Source of the DNA: Platycnemis pennipes
Lineage: Eukaryota; Arthropoda; Insecta; Odonata; Platycnemididae
Direction of reading: 5' to 3'
Length of the DNA: 64,000 nucleotides
Assembly: GCA_933228895.1 (NCBI GenBank)
Contig: OW121850.1
Location: 29,645,773 to 29,709,772 of the forward strand
Shown: one piece after another, positions 1-12,407 of the stretch
Numbering within the stretch: the stretch's first letter is position 1
How the letters are laid out: each line of letters opens with the position of its first letter
The notes under the pieces: model-generated
The model's input: only the letters and a program-made list of their open reading frames with translations
What the model was told of the DNA's origin: nothing
Databases searched by the model: none
Program-made: the position numbers and the translations under genes

Positions 1-1160
1 TATTAGCCCTAAATATCTCACAGGACTAAGGAGTACGGCGTCGACATGGCCGGTAGCTGATAATTTACCTAAAACGTTGATAATACCGTTGCCAATGGAA
101 ACTGAAATGCAGGCCGAGGTAGTCAGGTAGGTGACGTCAGGAAATACAAATGCCTCTGGGTTGAATACCACCTCAGTCACGGGTGTTGTGTTTGGTACAT
201 GAAGAAACCTCGAATTCTGGTAAGACGGAGCGATATAAATGTAGCATTTGGAGGGCCTTAATAGCGAATTGTTCCACTGTGAAAATTGAAAAGTCCCGCT
301 GATTCCACGTAATGGTTTGTTGTCAACACTGGTTTGTCATACATATGGCATCCTCACCAGCATGACAGAACTGTTACTGCCAAAATATCACTGACTGGAT
401 TTAGCTTAATAAGTATATAAAATTCTCATTGCCATGGAATTTAACAGAGATGGACATCAAAACAACGAGTCTAAACCCTTTGCTGCACTAGAGAGCAATT
501 TGAGTATCGATCGCAGGATAAAATATTAAAATACAATGATGCGTTTATCAACAGAAGTTTCTGGCACTACCCCTCAGCCGTACAAGAAACATCGCTATCC
601 TAAGAGCGGAGTGAAATTAATTTAGGGATAATGGCGAGTGAGGATAATTCGATCTCAATCTCAATGGATCTATTCTTTACTTCATCTAAAAATTAGGGGG
701 AAAGCGCCTCTCTGTTTTCGATGAAGGTGATTCTTTGTGCATTATTCCCATTCCTCCATCCTGACTTCACATCTCATGATCATAGAAATGGAAAGTGTTT
801 TTCGGCGGACTGCTTATGTGATAAGTTGTGAAAGACATACTACGGATTCACTCGCGATAATTTGTCCAGAAAGAGGAAAGATTAGGAATACAGAAGAGCA
901 ACGAACGTTATGACTTCAGTTCACTGTTTCAGGCATCACATAGTGGAACTAGTGGACAATAAAAATTGTTTTGGTATCTTTAGAAAACCCTCCATCTGCG
1001 ACCTAGTAATCCCAGCAGACTCTTGCCATACCATGTCGCACAAGTTTGCAGCATTCCAAACGATGATCCATAGGTTAGTGAGCCTACCCCTCTCCAACAC
1101 AGAATTCAACAAAGAGCTGGAATTCACAGGCCACATTGTAACATCTAAAGGGTACAATCG
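1..1160. other. Unassigned AT-rich DNA
   Basis: No gene or repeat recognised. Short open frames at 910-1230 (+) and 936-1157 (-) overlap antisense to each other and look like chance frames. Confidence 0.5.
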
Positions 1161-1164
<4 letters not shown>

Positions 1165-1191
<27 letters not shown>

Positions 1192-1240
1192 TTTATTTAC
1201 TGTTCTAGGACTGGTCCATTAAGAACATAATTGAGTTATA
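1165..1240 (-). repeat. (TAA)n tract abutting a probable LINE 3' tail
   Basis: An uninterrupted run of ATA/TAA triplets is followed by TATTTATTTAC. Read on the minus strand this is GTAAATAAATA followed by (ATT)n, the usual appearance of a non-LTR retrotransposon 3' end. The site at 4553 has the same arrangement. The LINE body upstream on the minus strand is not recognisable, so its true extent is unknown. Confidence 0.5.
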
Positions 1241-1770
1241 TAATACAATATTATAAGCAAACTCCTGCGTAAAAAGCTCACAAATTTGCCATTTCGGAAA
1301 TAACCGCTATCCCAGCTTTTGAACCCGATTAAATAACTTTGTGTAGGCTACATAAGACATTTAGGTAACCTCTCCTACAAAGTTAAGAGAATATCTCCTC
1401 AGAACCAATTTAAAGTATGTTTCTAAGAAATTCTACATATTGAAAGAAAAGGCCCCTGATTAGACGCATGGGAGCAGTGGGAAATTATGCATAGCGATGA
1501 AAACATGTTGTAGAATGACCAACTGTTCCGGATCCATACCCCATTGCTTGCTTTTTCTTTTCCAAATAACCTACCACTTCCCTGATCCCGTTCCAAGGAT
1601 AAACTCGGAGTGCTTCACACAATTATTTCTTTTCCATATTTCTCTCCTCGCCACCGCCCTCCCCCCCACTTTACCATCTCCTCATTCGCTCCGCTCCCCC
1701 CTATCCACTTTCTCCTATTCCCATCCCCTTCCCGTTACATATATAATACACTGCGGACACGTAAAGGTTG
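1241..1770. other. Unassigned DNA with a pyrimidine-rich tract
   Basis: About 1640-1735 is strongly C/T-rich on the plus strand (runs of CTCC and CCCCCC). The overlapping open frames at 1497-1834 are low-complexity products of this tract and are not taken as genes. Confidence 0.4.
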
Positions 1771-1868
1771 TGAGTGTACACCTGAAGGTGGCTTAGTAAG
1801 CCGAAACACGTGTAGTGTAATTCTATATTTTTAAATATAATGGTGGAAAAGTGCTAGTTTCTTACTTA
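1771..1868 (+). repeat. CTGAAG...GAAAC hairpin module, Penelope-terminus-like
   Basis: The order is CCTGAAGG, then a short stem with arms GGCTT and AAGCC, then GAAAC, then an A/T-rich tail ending in GGTGGAAAAG. This order (CTGA..., stem II, GAAAC) recalls the minimal hammerhead-ribozyme motifs known from Penelope-like retroelement termini. The catalytic CTGATGA box is mutated here, so activity is not expected. Similar modules occur near 15.4, 15.7, 26.6, 29.6, 30.1 and 51.1 kb. Membership of the Penelope group is an inference. Confidence 0.4.
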
Positions 1869-3528
1869 CCCCGTTATGACTTCACTTGCTGCGAGGTAAT
1901 GATCGAAGAGTTCGCTGTTGCAACGCAAGCACCATTCCATCTAGGGTATGCATGCGGAAACTCGATGATAGCAGGTTTACCTCTGACGTGCAAGAGGCGA
2001 AAATTGCCGAATGCAGGCAACCATTTCATCCAAAGGGGGTCTCTGTATGAGAAGAAGTAAACAAAATTGGCAATTAAATTCACCTCAAAGTGAGACTTAC
2101 TGCAGGGCAGCTAATAACTAACGCTCAAAATTAATATACCTACATATTACGATTATTTTAAACTGGCATCATGGAGACAATAAAAAATCATTTCTCACTT
2201 AAATACTTAATGCAATCAATTGATGAAATTTCCGTCGAAAGTAACGAGTACGAATGCAATTGTTGGATATTTTGAATGATGAGATTATCATAGATTAATT
2301 ATCTTTGATCGTGATGTCACACTCGAAGCTCAAGGTCACATTCGGCATTGTCAATTATACTTCATACATCTGCATTAATGATTGACGGACTAATGCGCTA
2401 GTGATTTGTCCACCTTTCACCTTCTCGTAATTAGAGTCCAGCCATTACTGAAATGTGCTTTCACAGAGGCAACTTCAATTTAACAGGTTTCAAAAAATAT
2501 ATAGATTTCGGCTCTTAACTCTTCAATAAGGAAAAAATGCTTCGACCATTTTGGATTTTTTTTCAATTGCAATTAATTGGTATCTTCCTTCATTAGGCGT
2601 GTCATCTAGTAACGGTCATTCCATCAAGTAACGGCCGGAAATGTATCGCAGCTACATCTCTTTCGCCGAAAACAATTAAAAAAGCATTGAGGTCATGAAA
2701 GGTATTCATAGCAAGAACATAAATTTCCCTAAATTATTTCTTAGTGTGATTTAATCCTCGGCTAAGGGAAAAAATGAAACATTCTTCAGCAGTGAACATT
2801 CAGCATAGAATCTGTGGCAAAACAGCACCATACAGCACACTAGGTAGATAGAGTATATGCAGGAAACAAAACTGCACTCTACGAGTTAACAAACGTTAAT
2901 TTCATGAAGTCAGAAAATTATTGGAACTAATTTCCCGCACTGCACTTCGTGCCGTTTCGAGTATTTACATTCCCTATGTTACCTAGAGTTGATCACAAGA
3001 ATAAAGATGGCGACCTCAGTAATCTGAAGTCGCCACGGCCCAAGCATGGTCTCATTACTCGATGGCAAGAGTACGCATCCGGTTTTCTCGGTTTCCGAAT
3101 GCTATAGTCCACCATTGTTAACCGCGATGACAAACTACGAACTACAAAGAGTGAAAGACTACCAAAACAACAATGAGGGGTAGACGCTTGCGGGTTTTAG
3201 AAGAAGTTTTTGAATCGATCTGGAGAAAACCGCATGCTAAAAACAGCGACTTTAGCCATTTTTTACCAGAGTTGGTGTAAATAGTGGGTTAATACTTCGT
3301 ACTAGCAAGTCGATAACAATATCATCCATTAAACTCCATCTGATTGAAAGCTAACTTTTTAATATACCTATATGATATAGTATCTAAATATAATAAATAA
3401 TTTATCTAAATAAACAAATTCAGCAAAAATTAATGCAGTCAATAGGTATTTTATAGATATTTTGATACACAAGGTATACGCAATTTTTTTACCATCGTAT
3501 TTTTGGGTACTAACCCGTGAATTCAAAG
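1869..3528. other. Unassigned AT-rich DNA
   Basis: No repeat or coding structure recognised. The frames at 1851-2060 (+) and 1874-2083 (-) are mutually antisense and not supported by any family resemblance. Confidence 0.5.
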
Positions 3529-3531
3529 CTG

Positions 3532-5613
3532 CGGGTCGATTCTGTAAATGTCATAACCATTGGTTTTATGACGGACCGTCATACTTATGACGGTCCGTCA
3601 TAAGGAGCGATTCTATAGATGTCATAGGCGTCATAACTTCGTCGTCGCCGTCATAGCGTATGACGGTCAAAATTCTCCGTCATACCTCAGTCATAGCCGT
3701 CATAAGGACTCAGAATAGGAGAGTTTTTGTTGAAAAACGGTATCTTGAGGTTTTGTTTTGTAAAAAGGACAGAGATCAAGGTGACAGGTAAAAGCACAGC
3801 GATATTGTAATTAAAATTGTGAATCTGTAGTGTTGTAATACGCAAATCCTCCTTACATAGTTATTATCGATAGAATGGAAGCGCACTAATTCCTTGCTAT
3901 TTGCAAGCAATCGAAGGCAAAGACAAGAACGACGACAATTTCGTCTTATTCGCCGGTAGTTGAGAGATACACACATCCTTTAGAAATAAGCGAAGAATGT
4001 TTTAGAACTCTTCTGCATTTCAAAAGGACTGGCTCGCGATCTCGAGATCACCACCCTGAGCCCTAAACTAATAATAATTAGGCAGACTTTAGTTTGCCAG
4101 TTTATTTGCAGGTTGATTCCGTGATTTCAAAATGTTCATTAACCAGTATTTGAAAACTCGAACGTTCCGTGCATATGAGTGCATTCAACTTTTACCTAAT
4201 AGCAATGATTTATTCAGACGGCAATAAGATTCATGTCCCATTACGCGAAACTGTATTGAGCAACTGTTTGGTATAATGAAAACACACCACGGTATAATGA
4301 AAAAACACCACGGTAAGCTCAGAATATCCCCTAAAGATTGCTTGTGATTGATCTCTTTCAGCAATCCTCTGACTTCATGAAATACCCACTTTTAATCCTA
4401 CATTCTAGTTAAGTTCTATTCATGCACCCTTAATCATTTCCTCTGCTAGTACGATGAAATTATGAAAATACAAGCCATATGAGCCGCTAAGAGAATATAT
4501 ACATGATCAAATCGTATTTCTAACACTACGCATTCACGAAAGCATTATATTTTAATAATAATAGTATTTATTTACGGGCATGGAGCCCTTTTACAAAAAT
4601 ACTAAGTATGAGAATACAATCAAAAGGTATAGAAGAGTAAACAACACTCATTATCTTTATAATTAGCCTAAAACTATGAACATTTTCATGAGACTTTGTA
4701 AACCAAATTTTATAAAATAAATAAATATGAGACAGAATAAAACAAACATTTAACACTAAAATTACAGCTATGTTAGAAGCTAGAGGTCGATTTAGAAAGG
4801 TATTTGTAATGGACGGTTTACAGAGGGACGTGGGATGAAGTCCGTGGGCTACTTCCAGTAAGTGAAGACACAAGGTATATAAATACAGAACCCATAAGTA
4901 AGAAAAATATCTACTCCCAAAAAAACATATGATCATAATAGTGATGAAGTACCAGAAACACTACACTCCTTATAGAACTTTAGACTCAGACATTTAGAAT
5001 AATCCTTGCACACTAAATTATCACAATACCTGTTACGCATTGCACATTAGTGGACTGTTTCAGATTACATCTGTTTTGTAGAACATACACATGATCAAAT
5101 CGTATTTCTAACAGTACGCATTCACGACAGCATTATATTTTGTGGACTATTTCAGATTACATCCGTTTTGTAGAACGTCCGTACTAATTATACACTACGT
5201 TGGATTTGTCATCATTATAAAACCCATTCGTTCTTAAGTTGCTATTCAGCTACATTAATACGAATCCGTGAATGAAAATAACATCAGTACATGACATGCA
5301 ATAATTACTTTCGAAAGATTTGACTCTAATACTCTCTTGAACGGACTGCATCTTCATTACTTGTTTACAAACATTCCACAGCTGATGAAATGTGTCGAAG
5401 GCTCCCATTGGCTTTTCTCATTTTCTTGGGACTACCAACATACGAAATTCTAGATTTTCATGGCGATGCGCAACTGTTCACTCGTCGTCCGTCATAGGCG
5501 TCATAAGCCTTATGACGGTAGCTTAGGGAATCGCTCGAATGTCATAGCCGTCATAAGGTGCCCGTCATAGCTATCACCCTTATGACGCCTATGACATTTA
5601 CAGAATCGACCCG
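3532..5613. mobile_element. 2.1-kb DNA transposon with inverted ends, non-autonomous
   Basis: The left end starts CGGGTCGATTCTGTAAATGT and the right end is its reverse complement, finishing in ACAGAATCGACCCG. The trinucleotide CTG flanks both sides (3529-3531 and 5614-5616), giving a 3-bp target duplication. Both subterminal regions (about 3548-3705 and 5488-5596) are packed with GTCATA and its complement TATGAC, probably transposase binding sites. No transposase is seen inside. A 3-bp duplication suggests a PIF/Harbinger-like element, but the family is not proved. The interior holds a direct repeat (about 4500-4552, matched near 5090-5140) split by a LINE-tail insertion. Confidence 0.7.
4553..5048 (-). 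mobile_element. LINE 3'-end insertion inside the 2.1-kb transposon
   Basis: On the minus strand the segment ends GGGCTCCATGCCCGTAAATA followed by an ATT-rich tail, typical of Jockey/CR1-type LINE 3' ends. It separates sequence that is contiguous in the neighbouring copy of the host's internal repeat (GCATTATATTTT directly followed by GTGGACT at about 5130-5147). That supports a later insertion. A 122-codon frame on the minus strand (4568-4936) shows no recognisable domain and runs into the tail; I treat it as untranslated or decayed LINE sequence. Confidence 0.5.
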
Positions 5614-5616
5614 CTG

Positions 5617-6514
5617 GACACAGGAATTATTCATTCCTCAGAAAGCGCGAATATCTCACTCAAAGCGTTTAAGCAGATTCGGGAACGTCACAGCTATCTA
5701 ACCATTTAAAGAAAATATCAATCGGGCACAACGGGATAGAGCAAAGGGAAAAATCCGAAGATCTGCGCTCTGGATTCCCTCACAAACGAAAAAATACCGT
5801 CACTGCGCCTCTTCCCGAGAGTTCACGTGTAGGCGGTTGCGGCAATGGGAGGCTGGAATAATAGGGGGTGGACTCTCTCTCCCTCTCTGTGACTGCCACC
5901 GCAGGGTGTTAGGGCGGGAAGGGGGCGCTTTATGAAAGCGTTGCAGTTGACGGCCGCATACGGAGCAGTTTTGAGGGAAAAAGCTCGCGAGGGACTTAAA
6001 ATACATCTGCATTTACACTTCGAGACGCCGCCGCACGGCGCGGCGGTGCAGGATCCCTAATACTTGGTATTTATGAGTCTAGAAAAACTTTCTATATAGG
6101 GTTTTTGTGCATATACGTTAGATACACCGATAATTGACGAATTCAAAACCATCTTATGTAAGTACTGTTGCTACTCCTCTAGTAGATAACATAAGGAAAA
6201 GTTGCACTGTCAGCAAGTGTATCATTTGAAAAGGAGCAAGCACAGCTTCAAGCACCTTCAATTCTCTCTAATATAACGTGTATTACCCCGATTCTTGTTC
6301 TGCAAAATGAATTTTGTACCTGAAAGCGAGTTCTTAGATATATTTAATATATAGCAAATATGATTGGTAAAATTATTTTTTTGCATAATTTCTTGTTCAA
6401 ATATAAAGAAAATTTTTATAGAAAATTCACGTTCAAAGTTACAAAAGTATCTATGTTATGTGATATTACGTAAAAAAAGATACTGTACGTGTTAAGTATA
6501 CCATTGTGCATATA
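5617..6514. other. Unassigned DNA with a small GC-rich patch
   Basis: About 5800-6050 is GC-rich and ends in a CpG-dense stretch (GCCGCCGCACGGCGCGGCGG). The rest is AT-rich. No gene is supported. Confidence 0.4.
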
Positions 6515-6970
6515 CTAAACCCAAAATAATTTCCCCAAACCTCCCCAAATATTTTCAATGCACATTATATTTTTCATATAAACCAAATTCAAAACATTTT
6601 GCTTCTGAAATGAGCAAAATTGCACCTTGTTTTCAATGCTAAGGAACCAAACCTTTTTTATCCTTTTCTTGAATTCTTTACCTATAAGTAGATTCGCAAA
6701 AGTTTTCAAAATATTCTCCCAAAAAAATGTAATGATCGAAAATTGGGGAATTTTCAATGTTCTGGATATACGAAATTTCAACCTTTGAAAAAAACAAAAG
6801 TACAATTTATTTTCTATATTAGGGAACCAAACCTTTCCAATCCTTTTCTTGAATGCTTTACCTACAAGTACATACTCAAAAGTTGTCAAAATATGCTCCC
6901 AAAAAAGAGTTATGACATACCGAAAATGGAAAATTTTCCATGTTTGTTGATAACTTTTTAATGGGACCAT
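6515..6970 (-). repeat. 180-bp tandem duplication with a shared open frame
   Basis: The motif AGGGAACCAAACCTTT or its close variant occurs at 6641 and 6821, and the flanking sequence repeats with a 180-bp period. The visible copies are about 6600-6779 and 6780-6959, diverged by perhaps a fifth. Because 180 is divisible by three, one minus-strand frame of 151 codons stays open across both copies and carries the duplicated pattern FKKRIxKVWFxxIENK. I recognise no protein family. It may be a satellite-like duplication whose frame is open by chance. Confidence 0.6.
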
Positions 6971-7380
6971 ATTTGAACAATTAGTGCATATGTTTTTATT
7001 GCTTTATGCATTAAAATATTATTAACTGCAAATATTCTTAATATATCAATAATAGATATCATTATAAATATAGGTTGTTCGTGTTTGTGTTGTATATAGG
7101 CATGTACGCAGGGCTTATGTCAATAATAAGTATTCTTGTGTGCATGTAGAAATGGGGCAGTGTAAACCTGAGTTATTTTCAATGTAGTATTTGTGTAAGT
7201 ATATGTACTTATTATTCAATGTCTATTCATTCATTTAATTGATAATATTCATTACATAATGGACATTTTTTATGCTATATGGGCAATCAACTAATACAAA
7301 AAAATTGCAAAAATATTCGCGAAAAACCCAAGGCACAAATAAGTTGGCCTTGAATTTGCATTCAATGTCTACGAAAACAA
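6971..7380. other. Unassigned AT-rich DNA
   Basis: No coding or repeat structure seen. It separates the 180-bp tandem from the GGTCATTCCATG block. Confidence 0.4.
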
Positions 7381-7640
7381 TATGTGGGTCATTCCATGTC
7401 AAATCGACCAGGTTATTGCCCTTAATGCCACCGATTTTGACCAAATTTGGCATTATGGCTCCAATTGATAAGAAAATGATACCCCAAAGCCGAATTGCAA
7501 AACACGCTGCCGTTTCCGAAATATTGCAACGTTGCAGAATTCGAAATTTTTCAAAAGATACTACACATTTTACGATATATCTCCCAGACTATTTTAGATA
7601 GAGACGTGCTTAAGGGATTATTTTAAAGGCCTTGAGTTGT
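7381..7640. repeat. Probable dispersed repeat block (GGTCATTCCATGTCAAATCG)
   Basis: The block begins with GGTCATTCCATGTCAAATCG and continues with low-complexity text such as TTTGACCAAATTTGGCAT. I have the impression that similar starts recur in animal repeats, but I cannot name the family. A 109-codon frame at 7272-7601 crosses it and shows no domain. The boundaries are approximate. Confidence 0.35.
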
Positions 7641-8391
7641 AAAAATAAAGTGATGGATTATATTGTGAAAAATTAACAATTTTATAATGTTTATAACAAT
7701 TTTAAAATTTCAAATCTATTTTTGACGATGTATCTGTGCTTTAGATTTTGCTCATTTTTTTATATGTTGTAGACACAACTCTCCTCTACCAATTAAAAAC
7801 GTTTGCCAGAGGTAATATTTCATTTAAGAAAAAAAATACTTTGAGTGAAGGCGTAACGCCCGCCGGTCACCGCGGCGCCCGCCTACCGTCCGACGTTATG
7901 GTACTCTGATGTCTTCAGATCGCTGTAACTTTCTCATTAATCTTCTTCTCACCAAATTTTAACCGTATACCAAGTCTTTGCCCGTGCATATCACTATTTG
8001 CTTCGCCCAGGTGTGACCACAGCCTTAGAATCTATTAGAGTGGCAATTGGCCTTATAGCGGTCGGCATCGGAGAACAATAGACAAACCTTGTATCGTCTT
8101 CGACTTCCAATCCTACTGATTGTTTTTACGTTTTTTTTAAATTGATAGTTACTTGATATAAAGAATTTCTAGCAATAGCAGATGTTTGATCCAACGATTT
8201 CAAAGTCTTGTTCAAACTGCGGCGGGGTTTTCCCAGAGGATATTATTTGAGAACGACGGCATGACTATATTGCTCGTATACGCATAGAAGCAAACTACGA
8301 TGATGGTTACGATTCGTCCGAAGACTAAGAATTTTGCTTGAAACAATCTGCAAAGAAAGTTGGGTCAAAGGTTTTGTAGTGACGAATTCGC
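7641..8391. other. Unassigned DNA
   Basis: A CpG-rich patch lies at about 7850-7900 (CGCCCGCCGGTCACCGCGGC). Otherwise AT-rich with nothing recognised. Confidence 0.4.
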
Positions 8392-8494
8392 GGGGATGGG
8401 TGAGTGGTTAAAGAAAGGATAGTGAAAAGGTAATCGCATTGTCAGGAGCCCGCTACCAACCACCCTTTCCTTAACCGCTCCCTTACCCACCCTT
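8392..8494. repeat. Short imperfect foldback
   Basis: GGGATGGGTGAGTGGTTAAA on the left pairs imperfectly with TTAACCGCTCCCTTACCCAC on the right, leaving a loop of about 50 bp. It could be a small MITE, but no target duplication was identified. Confidence 0.45.
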
Positions 8495-11400
8495 GCCAAT
8501 CCCTCATTAGAACACCGCAGACCTAACTTCCTCTGTCGACCCTCCACCCTTCTTTCATTTTCTCCGGGTATTCCCTTCTTGGGTTTTTCCCTTCATTGCC
8601 TCAAACAGACCTCTTCTCACCCTCATCTCTCTCTCACGGAGCGTATCGGTACACGCACGAACAACCCGGCTCCTCTGTTTCTTCGCTTTCTTAACCATTC
8701 CTAAATATAAATATGGTGTGTGCTTTCAGAAATTTGTCAACACCTAAAGATGACTAGGTGAGTTAAAACTAAAGATGCTCTGAAGGTGAAAATCAATTGG
8801 GATAATGATATTTGTGTTCTTTTCAGTATCTTACAAGTAATGGCACTTCATTTATGTTATTGAATTGATTTTATCGGTACAGAAAATATCAAAATGAATT
8901 TAAGCCATTCTCGTTTATTGCCATCCTCTTATTAAAATACTTTTTCTTTTTTAACCATAAGTAAGAGATGGCGAATCAAATTCTATGCAAAACAACATAG
9001 TTTTCCAGTTTTGTTTAATATATTATTGATTAATCTAATTGTGTTTTCATCTATATTACATTACTTATCATGGAGAGCATTGTAATTTGACATTATTGCA
9101 TTGTGTGATCAGTATTGCGAAATAAAAATGCAAAACACTGGAATCTCAAGTTTAAATTAATCCATCCCTCAAACTTAATGATCCAGTGTGTCACTCAAAA
9201 AATGAGATGATAATGTGCACAACAGAGCTTTTTGTAAACACACATGAAAACATGCTGATTTTAAACAGAAGAGTGAATTTCGTTGTAAGAAGCTATAAAG
9301 AATGATATTGTGAAAATGATTCCCTTTAGGTAATCCTTAAAATTAAATATCAATTTTCATATATTGTCAGTTCCAAGTTATTTATAGGAGAGTATCCATT
9401 AATATTATTTCTGACGCATCAAAGAGTCAGATAACAAAGAGCAACAACAAGTTGTAATTTGCCAAGCAGGCATGTTTTTTTAAGACTGCACATTGCCATA
9501 AAACGTTCCGTTTTGCGCCACCCTCCTCGGGTAGTAAAGGCGTAGGATGTAGTTCGGGGTGGAGGAGGAAAGGGTAAAGGGAGAGAAGGGAATCCCAAAT
9601 GTTGCCTTTTTATAGAGAACATGCATGGTACCCCGAGAACCGCATTCTTTCTCAAGAGTTGAAAGACGCTTAAAATTTGCAGCATGAATTTGAAAATTAT
9701 CCAAATAAAAACAAATTTACTGCAGTTACGAGTGCACTGATCCATTCTCTCGAACTAATATCCTCGCAAAATCTTCAGTATAGAATCTTTAGAAATCAGT
9801 GACAGAATGAATAGCCTGAAAAAGTTACATTCGAGGAAGTAATATCCACACAACATGAACAATCCAACGGAGCATCGGTATTTCCTGGTCTCGCTGCGCG
9901 GAGCCGGGCTGCGACGCGCGATCGAAAAATCGAGTTTATTCTCGACGTCGCGAACTTTTCAAATACTTTTATGGAATAACCTAGAAATATCTTCAATTTA
10001 TACTTTGATATAGTATCCTAGAGACCATTTTCCGAATAAGGATTATATTGTCTACTTTATGTCAAATTTTGTCTAAAAAAATTGTCCGCCATTTTACGAC
10101 GTAATAGCACACAAATATAGGCAAAAATGTCTGAAACTTATGCATAGTATAGGCAAAGTACCCTGTTCACAATTGGTAATGTTTTTTATTTCATAAAAAT
10201 CCCTCAATTACTCCTATATCTGCTCAAGTTTTAAGATTTTCGAAGAAAAATGAGAGCGGGCGCTTTTTTCGAAATTTGGTCGTGTTTGGGCCTCTGTATC
10301 TAAGTAACGGGTAATACCTATTATAAATGGCTTACCATTCCATAACCATGAATTATTTGTGTATATATGTGCCAAGTTTCAAATCATTACCTCAAAAAAA
10401 ACAATTTAGACTTATTTCAGATAATTTCGATTTGAGCCCAATGTGCATCGGTTCCATTGTTGAAGTCAATTATTTTGTTGCTCGCGTCTGTACTTCTGAT
10501 GCAGTTTGGGAGTAGAAATGCAGTCTCAGCTTCGAAATTGTATGATTTTGTTTCTATTCAAGTAGATTTAATCTTTCGAATAATTTTCATGTCCCTAACG
10601 TTTCCCTTCAAATATCCGAGTGACGCGTTCTGTACGCTCATATGAATTTGGAACGATATACACTGCTTTCCTTTGCATTCTGTTTCGTTCCCGAGTCAAA
10701 TCCTTATTCGTTTGGCATCAAATGCTAGAGACAGATACTCTAGGTGAGGCTTGTTTGTGGTCTAAATAATTTGCGAGAAAATCGACGACCAAAGTCCGCT
10801 TTTTCCGTTCATTCCCTTCTATTTTCCATTCACTCCCTTTTGTCATAACACATAGTAAGCCGGTCAGCAAAGTAAGACCGGTGTTATTTCCAGGAACAAT
10901 CAGAATCGTTCAAATGAAAATGACAAGAAAAATGCGACACCATGATTGATCTTCCTAAACGGGCGCCGGTGAGGAGGAAGAATTACCCGACTGTCGTAGA
11001 CTCGATTCCAGCCTAAGTGGGTTATTTGACACTCTGAATTAAATTTATGCGTTCCTCTTCATTTAAATTAAAATGTGATGATCCAATTACGATATTTTTG
11101 GACGGGCGATAGGTCAAATATTAGTCTTAGGGTATTATACTCAAGTCAATGAATTCCTCTATCTCATGCTTCAGCTCAGCTTCTACGAAACGGGGAATAT
11201 TTCTAAATCACTTCCATGGCATCTAAAATGCAGATCCTTCGAATCCTTCTTCACTCTTACGTATCTATTTCCTAAAAGGCCTTTCATATCTAAGTAACTC
11301 AATCTACCGAGAATAATTAAGGACAGATGTTACCTCTACTGTCTTAAATTAACACGCTGAGTATTTCAACCTTAGGAGATCATTGGGATATAATCATCAA

Positions 11401-11735
11401 GCGTTCAGTGATGTATACAGTGTATTGAAAAGTAAAGTCAATAACATTTTTAATATGCGATGATACCTCCACACGATTATACGGCATAATTCAATCAATG
11501 AAGTACCATTCTCCATTTTCCACTCTCCATATTTTATTAACAATTCTCAAAAGTCTTATTTATAACTGAAATCGCTCATTCTTTACGCTTTCTTTCTTCA
11601 CTGGTAAAATCATTAATTCCGTCATTCCCAAAACTTCATACCAAAATTCTGCACTACAGGCTTAGTGTTCTTCAGCGAAGAAAGAATGTTTGAAAGCTAT
11701 ACAGCGGTGTACTTCAATTAACAAGTAGTAGTTAC
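8495..11735. other. Unassigned AT-rich DNA
   Basis: Nothing recognised over about 3.2 kb apart from a CpG-rich dozen bases near 9890-9925. Small open frames at 9419-9745, 9796-9996 and 10327-10645 have no family resemblance. Confidence 0.45.
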
Positions 11736-12060
11736 AAGGGACGGAGGAATGGTAAGGAGAAACCCGGCGGAAACACTACAATTTTAACGGAAGGGATCCA
11801 CGATTTAACACCCATCCGAAAGATGGAGTACCGAATAGATCTGAAACAGAGTCCTCTACATAGCCACAATCTAACTACAAAGTCTTTGTAATTGAGTAGC
11901 TGCCATGTGGGACTCAGATCTGAAAGCAGCACAAAATGAATGATCAGTCCTTCATTGAAAAATCAATGTCACCACCGAGATTTGAACCTGATCCCTTGGC
12001 AGACCAAACCAATGAGCCAGTTCCTCTACCCCCCTCTCCCCACACATATTTACTATGAAT
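11736..12060 (-). mobile_element. tRNA-derived SINE, family A, diverged
   Basis: Read on the minus strand, a tRNA-like head carries a B-box-like AGGTTCAAATCT (11978-11989). Downstream comes the family A core: GGTACTCCATCTTTCGGATG, a degenerate GTTAAATCGTGG, then CGCCGGGTTTCTCC and CATTCCTCCGTCCC. The order of blocks is the same as in the better copy at 48287-48607, but substitutions are numerous, so this is an old copy. Confidence 0.65.
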
Positions 12061-12307
12061 TCTGGAAAAAATGCAATTTAAAATATTTGTCCTACCTAGG
12101 CAGTTGGCAGTTTTACTTTCAGTTTCCCAAGACATCTACCAACTTCCCAAACATTGAAATTTCCAAAAGTGCAGTAAGTTATGCAACAAGACGCTAGAAG
12201 GATAGTGACAATTAATCAAACCGTTGATTAATATAAAGATGATATGTATTCAAATAAAAGTTAATGATTTTTGCAAGTAATGCCAATAATTGTGGTTACT
12301 GTAGGAG

Positions 12308-12407
12308 TAGGCTGATGCCAACTACTGGTTAAACGCCATTCGCTCATTTCTCTGAAAAATCCTGTCTATCCTAAATGGCGCAAATGAGCCCATTGTCGTG
12401 CGCCTAT
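12308..12407 (+). mobile_element. SINE family A, 3' fragment
   Basis: GGCTGATGCCAACTACTGGT followed by TATCCTAAATGGCGCAAATG and TCGTGCGCCT matches the distal part of family A (GCTAATGCCGACGCCGGGTT ... CTAAACGGCG). The tRNA-like head is absent. Confidence 0.55.

Noticed and set aside
1497..1834. Serine/proline-rich frames of 74-99 codons
   Set aside because: Produced by a C/T-rich tract and reaching into the GAAAC module; no protein family.
4568..4936. 122-codon hydrophobic minus-strand frame, possible membrane protein
   Set aside because: Runs into a LINE-type 3' tail and lies inside a transposon; the hydrophobicity reflects T-rich DNA.
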